A stretch of 64,000 nucleotides of DNA, taken from assembly GCA_013400155.1 (NCBI GenBank), contig VXBM01000139.1, positions 684,711 through 748,710 of the forward strand, given 5' to 3'. A program made the translations under genes and the position numbers. Position 1 is the stretch's first letter. Each line of letters starts with the position of its first letter. Of this stretch, positions 42,501 to 54,500 are shown piece by piece. The stretch comes from Helopsaltes ochotensis. Its lineage: Eukaryota; Chordata; Aves; Passeriformes; Locustellidae. The notes beneath the pieces were generated by a model that saw nothing but the letters and a program-made list of their open reading frames with translations, was not told where the DNA came from and ran no database searches.

Positions 42501-45500
42501 GAGATCACAAGTAAAGTTTGGAATAAAATTCAGAGGAAAGGAACCCTATATCAATCTGTATCTTCTGTCTATACTGAAACCATGACAGGACCTGCTCCTC
42601 CTAGTTCTCCAGTTAAAAGTAGTGTTGGTACCATTCCACCAGATACCAGCACATACAGTCCATCTGCTGACATTGGAACCACTACAGAGGTATTTTTTGT
42701 ATACGTGTTGTGTGAGTTCTGACCTACAAAATGTAGTGGTGTGCATTCAAGGAAGAATCAGAAAAATCAAAAAGAGTTGTAGAGTCCAGGTGGGAGGTAA
42801 CTTGGCCTTAAAAAACTAATGAAGAATGCTTTATTACTCATTTTGGTGAAACAAAAGAGAGGGGAAAAAATTGCTTTATTGTGCCTACATTTAGTATTTG
42901 TTTGTATTTTTTCTCGTTGAAGTGAGTGCATATTATCTGGCGATTTGTATGGTCAGGTCAAGAAGCATAAGCCATTTTTCAAGCCCAGAATTACTAGAAC
43001 AGTAAGTGTTGTTTTGAATATACCTGTGATACCTGTGCTGCTTGTGAGCCATTCCAAGCAGTCAGCCAGTCACTCTGATGCCTGGCTCAGTAGAGAGCTG
43101 CTGTGTGTAAATTGCATTGGCAACCAGGAGAGGTACTGGGCTGTGAAGGATGCCAAGGTTGGCATTGTATTTGGCTGCGTGCTCACCTTACCTCCATCCA
43201 GGAACAGTTGAACCACTGTGCAATCCATGAACTACTCCTGAAGCTCAGTCCATTCCCCTGTCTTGGCTGGGCATGTATCAGAGTGCTCTTGTAGGTCTGT
43301 CACATGAGCATTTGGGTATGCATCTTCAGATATAAGATTGGACACTCAATTTTATGTATTTCTGCTTCCTTCATTTATAACACTGTGTAACTGCCTGGAG
43401 CAATCTGTGGTACCTGATCATAATGTCTGTGTTTGCCTGAGACTGTAAAATATTCGAGGCGGGGGGAGGAGACCTGTGCCGTACTGAGGACAGCAGGCTA
43501 ATTCTTTTATCAGCATGAATGCCGTGTTAAACTTCATGGGTATCATTAGCCATAAGTCACCAGGTAGCTGGTATAGAGTAGAATGGGAGGTCACAGGAAT
43601 CTGTGCAACTGCACAAGCATAGTATTTGTGGTTTTCGTAGTGCCTGTGTCAGGTTTACAAGTTAGAATAGTGAGTTGACCTCGTTTGTACTCCAAGAGGG
43701 AGTCAAAAATGCATCAGATGAGTTGAAGGTATACCAAGGTATCACACGTATGCAGTGCTTTGTTTTTAACTAATAAATCTATTAGAATGTAGGGAGACTT
43801 TTCTGAATGACTGGCTTTCAGTCTCAGGATAACCCCATCAGCTTCAGGGACACCTCATAGAACTGTTCTGGAACACAGGCAGATAGATATACAATAATTT
43901 GGATTCTGGTTGCAATACATATTCAGCATTTGTCCAGGATTGGTTTAGCCTTATGTATAGTTTATATTAATTCCCAGGTTTGGAGAAAATGAAATGGTGA
44001 TTGCTAGTGCCTGCTTTTTATATGCGTCACACACACGCACACACACCCCCCGAAGAGGCAGCTGACATTAAAAGGTGATTGAGTTAGAGTTTCAGTTCTT
44101 AAGTTGTTTCACGAAAATGTTTCTGAATTATTTGAATAGCCTTGTTTTTGGTGTATATCTATGTGTGCATGATTTCAATTGTGAAAAATATTGCCATGGA
44201 TACAAAATTGAAGGTAAGCAATAATAGTAAGAAAACAATATAATCACAAAAATAGTGGTTTTCCCACTACTGACATGAAATTAATTTCTCATTACAATCA
44301 GAAACCACCAGTTTTATAAATACAAATTTGGTTTTGATCATCTAAATAGGCAGCAGTATTTGTAGTACATGCTGTACTTGGAGCATTAATTGAAGCTATT
44401 CAGTAATTGTTTTAATCCATATGTTACCAAGATTATTTTGGTAATATGGGTCCAAGTTCCATTTTCATATTCTACCCTTTTGCAAAATGTTCTTCATCAT
44501 TTATTTACGTTTCTTTGTATTCTCAATCAACGTTACACACTAGCTAGAAAATTTCTTCTCCTAAAAACTCTTAATTATCTAAATGAAACTTAGTGAATTA
44601 GTGAACAAGGAACAATATTAGAGTAATTAAATAATAGTATATATTTCTGTAGGTTTGACTTGGGGAAAATTTCCAGAAGTTTGTTTTTTATCAGACTCTG
44701 TATCTTGTTTATAGATTTCTATAGTTTTGAGCCTTGGAATCTTGAAATCTGCCAAACAAAAACAGCTTTGCCACTATAGCTATGGGACTTTTTAAGTTTA
44801 GAGATTTTATAGTTACTGTGTTCTGCTCTGCGGGAGACACATGGTTATTTTTAAAGCTTCTTTCAGCTGCAACAGACTTGCTGTAAAAGAAGAAAGCAAA
44901 CTTGCACAACTATTTATATCAAATAGCAAAAAAAAGGTAATTTGTTTATGTGATCTGTGAATGATTTCTATTTTCAGCTGTGTCTAATTCTTTTCTTGCT
45001 GACAACTTGATGTGAGCGCCACGGTCTGATGTGGATAAAGCTACCTAGGCTTACTGACTTTAACCTGGGTGGTGGTAGGACAGGGAAGCGTGAGTGAGAG
45101 GCTTAAGTACTGGAGGCTGGAAACAGTTAATCATTTTTACCATCCCTGCCTTGGAAAAGGTAAGGTAGTACAGACTGCAACAGGCCACTTGTTACTGTTT
45201 ACTTAAGTACAAACAGTGGTAGAAGTGTTTAGTCCTTGGGGAAACTCAGTGATTGAGCAAGAACGCAGAAGTTATTTTGATAAGGCATAGCATTAGTGTG
45301 GCCAAACTGTGATCATCCCTGAGCTTTACGCAGGCCAAGGATGAAGGCCTCGTATGTTTGGATCTTCCTGATGAACAAAGATAAATTCTGGTAAGAAAAT
45401 AAACTCAGTATATTGGTCAATTTGCAACAATTGGTAAAAGAATTTAAATTGTATATTTTAGGACTTGGCATGAGGAGTTGTGGGAAAATAGTTCAGGGTT

Positions 45501-48500
45501 TCTGACTCTGACTTGATTTTTCAGTAGATCTGGAAACAGAGCAAAAAGTAATGCATAAACATATTTAACAATAACATGGTGGGTGCTGAAAATCCAAAAT
45601 GAAAATTGCAACTCCATGAGAAACAAGAGCACAGTCTTTCTTATCACTTTAATTTCTTAGTTTTTCAGTGAAAAAAAAAAATCTGTGAATTTGAGCTTAT
45701 TTGGGGGCAAAAAATATGAAACATCAGCTACTGCAGACCATCAGTTTTTCAGGCCCTTTGACTCTGCCTAATTGTTGTGGTTACAGTACCATGAACAGAA
45801 GGCTTAGAAGAAATGCAATCTCTTCCATTTTTTTGCCTCACCAAGGGCAGTCATACAACATGTTGTATCTGTCTCCAGAGAAGCATCTGCAACTGACAGA
45901 GAGAATAGGCCAATTCAGCTGTTTACACGTTTTCAGTGCAGAAAAAATGTGGGTAGTATGTTGAAGTAGGGACAGGGTGTTGAGCAGCTGGGGATCTCTT
46001 GACAAGCTCTGCAGCTGCCATGGCTGCCATCAAGAGATCATTTGCTGAATGCTGCAGCCAAACCAGTTTTAGCTACACTGCCCTACTGCCAGTCCAAGGG
46101 GGAGTATGGACAAGTGACCTGGAATACTGGGTGGGAATGCAGGAGCCCAAGGTCAGAATTGTAGGGTGAGGTGAAGCCCAAGTGAGTTGAGGCCCTTGTT
46201 AGGATTTTCAGGCTCTGTGGTAGAATGAGTTCCAAACCCTGGCAATTGCAGGTCCAGTTTCTAATGATGCATCTGGGTGGGTATCTCTAACTATAGGGTA
46301 AATGCAGTTCTTCAAAAATCTCACAAATACTGTTTTAAGTAACTTTCTGCCAAAATTATCAACTGACTGATTCTCTGAGAGGCATTGCACATAATTTAAT
46401 GTCTTCATAAAAATAATCCTAAAGAAGTGTGGGAAAATTATAGCGTGACTTTTCTACAGAGTGAAGTTATCTTTGTACTCAAACCACTAAATAAAAATAT
46501 CTCTCTGTGGAAAAAAAATCCTAACAAAATGCATGAAACAGCTGAAAACATTAAATTATAGAAATAAAAGAATCCAATTATAAAATTCAAAAATTACCAT
46601 GGTGGCAATATGTATTTGTACCCCCTTAAGTTTAATCAGCTATTGTTTTTCAACTATCAGAAATGTAGAGACCTGCCAAAATTTTAGAACAAAGTTGATT
46701 TTCATTCAAAATCCATTTTGGAGCATGTTCAGTGGGAGAGTGAGGTGGGGGGGGAGCGGGGTGTGGAAGACAAGAAGGAGACTGTCTCTCATTCCCACCC
46801 ATTCCATCACAGTTTGTAAGCTACGGTTTGGCAAAATGAAGTGTGTTTATAGTACAAGCAGAACTTGAAAAATCCTTCAGATTTAAAACAGAAAAAAAAA
46901 AAATTGCTTTTTATAGAATGCAAGGAATAGAGAGCCACAAATGGGTCCACATCAGCATTGTCAAGAACATTAGCTTGAACCGTAAATAAACGTTTTCCCC
47001 TTTCTTTACCTTAACTGGCTCTTATTTCTTGATGCTTTGTAATCCATCTGAAGATCTCATCACAGGGAAATTCTCTTTGGCTGGCTCCTTCCTTCAGATC
47101 TGCCCTGCTGAAGGGATCTGCCCAAAGTACTGTTGACTCCACCACCTTTGGGAGCATGTGAGGTGTGATGAGAAGGGTCATCTCAGATACAGTGAAACTC
47201 CAGCACTGAAACATCATCTTTTAGGGCAATCATTCAAAGACAAATGACAAAGGTGTGTGAAGTTATTGAAAGGCAGAGTGTAAAAGGAGCGGTGTGGATG
47301 CTATACAAAAGAAACAAATGGAATGGAATTTATTGTCAGAAATTGAAAGGATCAGAATTAATACCATACTCATGGCAGAAAACTCGTCAATAAATAGGTT
47401 GAAGCTTCTCTGATGTTCTCCAAGAATGTGGACTTGGCAAATAAAGACTCATCGAAACAGGAGATAGGATTCTCAAAGCATTGTGACTTTGGAAGGATAG
47501 ATTTTTCACTCCTACCTTTCATTGCTTTACAAGTGAGCAAAGTAGTTGAAGGGAGGCAGGCTAGTGTTTGCAGAGGGATGACAGGGATGGTTGAGGACAG
47601 CAAAATGGCTGGGTTATGTCACTGTCTGGGTTATTACTGGATCCTGCCATTTCAGGAGAAGCAATAAGGATTAACAGTGGTTAGCACTGGAGAAGTGACT
47701 GCTCTGCCTACATCCTTTCAGATGCTGCGGAGCTTGCAGGCCTGACCTTCTCCAGGGCTGCTTTCCCCATACTTTTCCATTCCAAGGACAGATGCTGGCA
47801 TCCTTGAAGAAAACTGAATTTTGTGTGCAATGTTGAAAAGATATTTACTCTCATGTCACTGTCAGTGCTGCCTTGTAGGATAATTAAGTGGCACTGAGAA
47901 AGTGGAGATCTTTGTGGAGATGGTAGGAAATATCTAGCAAGGACATTGTTAGTAAATAGTATAAAGAGATGGGAATCTGGACAAAAAAAGCAAGAGGCAG
48001 GAAGGATTTTGCTGGAGGAGCAAATAGGAAATACAAGTCACAGTTCATGAGAAAGGAGTTAACCTCTGCCCTGAACATGTTATTTAGCAGGTTCTACTGC
48101 ACTTTCTTTTTAGAATTGCTTTCTCGGGTGGCATGTGGTGTTCCATGTGCCACTCCAATTTGGGAGCTAGATGCATCATAGTGAAATGAGCTATCTGAGG
48201 GCTCTCCAATGAGATGTCCTGCTGTGGTAGGCATTAAATGTTATTAGATGCACAGCAGGAGACAGGCCCTGCTATATTTAATAATTAAATTTGCAGACCG
48301 TGTAAGAGTATAACAGAAGAGGAAGAATAAACAAACACTAAAAGCAAGAGGGTCATGCTAAGTCCATGACTTGGAGAGAGATTTCAGGTGGGATTGTGTA
48401 AACAAGTTAGCTCACTTAGAATGTGACAGGGAGCAAATGCGTTTTGGACCTCAGCAGTCTAAGAGTTTTTCAAAAGATGGTCACCTGTGGCTCTCCAGGT

Positions 48501-51500
48501 AATATGTTCAGAGCTGTAAGCAATAATGCCTTATATAAGAAATATAAAAATAAATAGAAATATGCTTGTTTTCTTTCATGCATTTTGATTAATGCAAAGC
48601 CACTGTCACTATAGATGACAGAAGGTGAACTGGATCTTAATTTTCATTCCAACACTTAATATTACATCTGTTCAGCTGGTCCAGATATTACAGTCTCATG
48701 TATAGATGTTATTTTCTAGAAACATACATTGGTTAGTTGGATAAGCTTTCCCTTTCTCATATGACTGAGCATCTGGAATGCTAATTTCTCTGTGTCAGCT
48801 ATTGACAACATAGATGGTTTCTTCCCAATTGTAGTAAGTATCACTGAGCTTTTCAAGGGTGAGTGTTACTGCACACAGATAAAGCACCTTTGCTGTTTCT
48901 TTCTGTGTCCTCTTATAGTTTAGAAAACCTATAATTAAATTGTAGGCCTGAGTTGAATGAAAATGTGATTTGTCAGCATAAATGCTTCCATATGAGTTAT
49001 GTCATTAGGTTTGGGCTAGGTCCTACCCATCCAGAAAATAGATTGCTTACAGAACTTCCATACTTGCATTTTCCTGCCTTGGACTGCAGAATGAGGCAAG
49101 TACTGTCAGATTTTAGTTTTGCTACTGAAAGCAAACTTTCCTGAGTTGAAAATGAGTCAGCTTCAATCTGAAGTTGAAATGAGTGCATTCTGAATCTTGC
49201 CTGGCAGGTTAAAATGGTTTCAGTCCAGTTGTAGTGCTTTCTGTGTACATCTGCCTTCTGGAGTGTCTTCTGTAGAAATAATCTTGGCTTTTAATTAGAT
49301 AAATCTCAAACATCTGTATTTCTGTAGTTTGTGCGTCCATTTTAGTTGAGATAGAAAAATCCCCAGAAGTGGTGAAAAACAATACTTTTTTTTTCCCTCA
49401 GCTATTGCTTTTGTTTCATAGGGTGATTCTCTTCAGGGTGGTGATGATTCCCCATTCTCAGACTCCATTACGTTGGAACAAACAACAAGTAATATCGGAG
49501 TCTCAAGTGGACGTGTCAGCCTTTGGATGCAGTGGATGTTGCCAAAAATTACTGTAAAATTGTTTGCTCCTGATCCTAGAAATAATGGCACAGGTATTCT
49601 GCATTTTTGCTGCCTAATGTACTATTTTAAATTCCAAGCAGCACAGCCTATTTTACAGCACAGTATTAGCTATTCAGAGCTTGTATCAACATTACTGAAC
49701 ATTAAAACACAGAAATAATGGGTTGGAGCTGTATTTTAAAGAACAGCAACAAACTGTAGTTAGGTTACTGCATGCAAATTAGAATTCAGTGTTGTTTTTG
49801 GCATAAACTTTCCCCTCTATGTGGACAGATGATTAAGATAAATTGGAAATAAGTTGGTTAACTGACGTAGAGTGCAACATTTATTTCCTTGGAAACAATC
49901 ATATTTCATTTTGATATTAGTCATATATTTTGTGTATGTCCACATATAGTCCATTGTAGTTTAATACTGATAATTTCAAATTTCAATTTAATTTAATCAC
50001 CATAATATCATCATTAAAGTCAAAGGAAGTTTTAATAAAGGCTTCAGTGGAGAAGTTTCAACTTCTGTGTTGAAAAGAAAAATACGTGTCAGAAACAGCT
50101 TATCTTTTTTTCTCTTTGAGATATAGTTGAATTATCATCCAACAGTAATTGTTTGAAAGAGAGTCAGATTCCATAAACTGTAGGACTTCAATTTTTTTTT
50201 TCTAGGAAATATTGCTGTTTAGCTGTTAACACTGTTGCCCATAGAAATGTGAAAAAATAAAGTGACTAATTTTTAAGGCTAATTTTCAAAAAATATACTT
50301 GAACCTTTGATTTTAAATAATTACACAAGAGAAAGAAAACGACTGTAATTACTGTAAATATCTTGGCAAATCTATCTTCATTTTTTCCCCCTAGGAACTA
50401 GACACCCCATATATATGTTTCTCAATACATTTGTATAAAAAGGTTTGGATTCTAGTGTGACACTTGAATCAAAAAGTGTTTTATGAGAAAATTCTGAGTA
50501 GAAGTAGCATCATCCTATTTATGAAATGTAGTGTCTCAGATATATTTCTTGCTTAAAATGCTTCAAGTTTCAGATTAATAACTAATAATTTTTATTTTCT
50601 TTGACTATTGCAGAAGTCTGTATTGTCAGTGAATTAGAGGATCTCAGTGCCTCAGTGGATATGCAGGATGTCTATACCAAAATCAAATGTAAAATAGAAA
50701 GCTTCAATATTGACCATTACAGAAACAGGTAATTCCTGCAAGTCATGATGCTTTAATTTCAGGCTGAAAGATAAAGGCAGGTGGTGTTTTGGGTTTTTTT
50801 TCTTCTTAATTCCTAACTTAATTTAGGGTAGATATTCAATTTCAGTTAAATTATTTTAACCTTTTAAGTAATGAAAATCACAGTTATGTTTCTTTGGAAT
50901 TACATCTAATTCCCTAGAAAAACATAGAAATCATTGCAAATTTAGGAGTGGGGTCTTTTTTCACTTAGCGCTCTCTTGATCCATTAGGCCAAAATAAATC
51001 ATTTTAGCTTAAATTTAGAATGGGAAGTTCCTGAAATATTGGTTCATGATGTGTTAGCAAGTGCCATTATTTAATGATTTATGCTATGTCACTCTCTTCA
51101 TGTTTCATGAAGAGAAACAACGCAGTTTTTCAGAAACAGCTCTTGCTGAGGCAAAGCAGCAGTTAATGTAATGAAGAGAGCTAAGCTGATGACCTCTGTC
51201 ACATGGCACAGTCTTGTGCAGACACCTGAGTAAAACTTCAGTAATTAATCCCAAGCAGTACATCATCAATACTGGGTGTAGTCAGGGTAGGTAGCTAGGA
51301 TAGTTTGCTACACCAGCATGACTATGTCACTTAACACCCAGGCACAGGGTTCTGTAGACAGATTGCACGTGCCATCTTCTAGTTTGTATTGGCCATGAAC
51401 ACACCAGTCTTGACACAGAGAGAGAGCCTATGTACTCTTTGATCAGCTAGGGTAGTATTTGCCATTACTGATCCACAAATTCCATTGTGAATTAAGAGAT

Positions 51501-54500
51501 TAAGAGAAAATAGAGCAGTTGTGTTACTCCTTGAGAGGAGTAAACAGAGTTAAAAGCTTCAGCATGACTGTTGGCATTGGAAATAACTAAAATATTTAGG
51601 AGCACAAATCATTTTGACTTGGGAATCAATGTCTGCGAGGTCTTATTGAATGTTTATTTTTCCCTGTGGACTATAGGAAGGAGATTTAGTATCAATTTAG
51701 CAACATTACTATCATTTCTTTATGATTTTATTCCTGATGAGCTGCCTTAAAAATTATTTCAATTCCTGTATTTTTGCCTAAGTTACAAATGCAGTTATTG
51801 TTTGTATATAATACAATACTTGCTAAGTAAAATTTGTACTTCTTTTTTTAAATCTTTTAAAATCATGTCACAATGCAGGAGTGCTGAGCATGACCTGGGA
51901 TGCATCAGGCACAGCATCACCACCTGGGCAAGGGAGAATATTGTCCTGCTCTGCTCTGCTCTGGAGCAGCCTCACCTTGAATATTGTGTGAAGTTTTGGG
52001 CACCACAATATAAGAAAGTTATTAAACTACTAGAGATTAGAGCATCCAAAGGAGAGTAGCAAAGAGGGGGAAGGGCGTTGAAGGGAAGCCATGTGAGCAG
52101 GGTCTGAGGTTACTTGGTCTATTCTCCCTGGAGAAGAGGACATTTGAGGAGAGACCTCGTTGCTGTCTCCATCTTTGTCGTGAGGGGAAGAGGAGGAGCA
52201 GGCCCTGACCTCTTCTCTGTGGTGCCCAGGGACAGGACCCAAGGGAATGGCCTGAAGTTGTGTCAGGGAGGGTTTGGGTTGGATATTTCAAAAAGGTTTT
52301 CACCCAGAGGGTGATTGGGCACTGGAACAGCTCCCCAGGGAAGGTGTCACAGCACCAAACCTGACAGATTTGAAGAAGCATTTGGACAATGCTCTTGGGC
52401 ACAGGAGCACTCCTGGGGATGGTGCTGAGCAGGGCCAGGAGTCTGACTTGATGGTCGTTGTGGGTCCCTTCCAACCCAAGATACTCTGTGATTCTGTGAA
52501 ATCCCAATAACCAGCTCCTCTTAACAAACTGCGTGGGAAAACAAACAAACAAAACCCTAAAAACCCCCAATAAACTCAAAACTTACTCCACTTGACAAAA
52601 TTGTCACTGTTCTAATTTATATTTTCTAATCTGTTTGGAATACCTTTCCTATGTATAAATCTCTTGTGGACTAAAACCAAAAGCAGAGAATAGACAAGGT
52701 GAACTTTCTGTCTTCCAGGCCAGGGGGAGATTGGCAGTCAGGACATTTTGAAGGCATTTTTCTACAATGCAGAAAAAAACTTTTGGTGAGATTTCTGTAG
52801 TAAATTAAGGTGCTTTACCCGAATAACTATTCTTAAACAAATTACTTCACTTGATTCTCCCATATGTTAAAAAGAATGGTTACAAGAACTGTAGTACAAG
52901 GCACATTTTAACACTTAAAGCTAATATTTTCTAAATAATACAGATTTTGTAACATGAATGCAGCTTCACATTCACAGTGTCTTTGTTCTTGTAATCATTC
53001 TCCTCCTTGTTCTGCTAAAGCTATCTGCTGAAAATCCAGGGTAAGTCTCTTTTCTACACACAGGATTTTACTATACTTTTATTCTCATTTGTCTTGCTGT
53101 AAATTGTCCTTTCATATAAAATTTTACCTTTTTTAATCTCTTTTTTTGTTTGATCTGATTGAATTTCAGCTTCTTAGGAAAAGGTATGGTATAGGTTTAT
53201 CTTGCAGTTATATCAAAACATGCAAGTTAAATGTAAACTTTTTTTTTTTGCTTATAGCAACTTTTTTGTTTCTTTTTGTTTTCTTCCTATCTTCCATGCC
53301 TCGTTCATTACCTCAAGCCTTGGGGAAGATTCTTGGTCTCTGGGGCAATATGGAGGTGTGTTCCTTTCCTGTACTGACAAGCTGAACAGACGCACCTTGT
53401 TGGTTCGACCTATCAGCAAGCAGGATCCTTTCAGTAGCTTCTCTGGCTTCTTTCCCTCTGTAAGAATCTTTAAAATTTTGAATACGGAACTTTCACTAAT
53501 AAATGCCAACAAAAAAAGAAAAAAAAAAACTAAATTAATTTTTGTTGTCTATTTTTTTTCATATTGAATATGTTTCTTGCTTATATTGATTATGTAACTT
53601 GCGTTATTTCCACCTTATCCTTTAGTAAGAGTTGTCATTTTTTAGTATATGAGCGAATGAGGGTTGATGGTTCACAACATTGTACATAACAACGGACCAC
53701 TGAAGTCATTGAGATTCATTTATATTAGAAGTGAGCACAGAGAGTTAGTTTGAAGGTCAAATATGTAAAAGCCAGTACTAACTGCTGCATTTTTTACTGT
53801 AATTCTGATATCTACTTAGGGATTTAAGTACTTGGTATTACTGCAGTATACCTTTATGCAGCCTTATAAAATTGTTTCTCTAATTCTAATAATGCAACAA
53901 TTAATAATTCCATATTTGAGTCTTTCTTTTAAATGCTTGGAAGATTACTTGATGATTCAGAATATCTCAGTGTGAGATATTTAAGCCATTTTCTTTTTGC
54001 CTTTTTATCCTTGAAGAACTTTGTGTGATGACATTGGCCTTTTTATCTGTGGGTTTATGGAATCATTTTATGTTAGTGAAAGTTCTGGATGGTCTGATTT
54101 ATTTTCATCATGAAAATTGATTTGGAGTACTTTTTGTTATTCTGTTTGTTTCAGTTCTTTTAGTAAATTAATTCACCAGTTTTAATTCATTTAATTTTAA
54201 AAGCTTCCAGCTTTCCACATTTATACTATGTATCCTATCTATTTAAGAAAGAGATGTTATTCTTCTGCTAACAATGTTTAAATTATATTGATTTCTATCA
54301 AATTTACCATGCTGAAAGAAGCAACTGCTTGCAAAATATAGTTGCTTTCATTTGTGCTTACATGATTAAAGCTAATATATAAATTATCTTAAAGAATTTT
54401 GTTAAACATGTTTTTTACATTTTTCCATTATTAACAACCAAAAAAATTTCAAAGGTAATATGGAAACTTTCCTATACATCTTGTGGGAGCTAAGCATTTA

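Noticed and set aside
46741..46765. G-rich run as a G-quadruplex
   Set aside because: Only one long and one short G-run are adjacent with little spacing. It is too weak to call from sequence alone.
52037..52579. 180-codon minus-strand ORF
   Set aside because: It is the antisense of the CR1 3' tail at 51872-52501.
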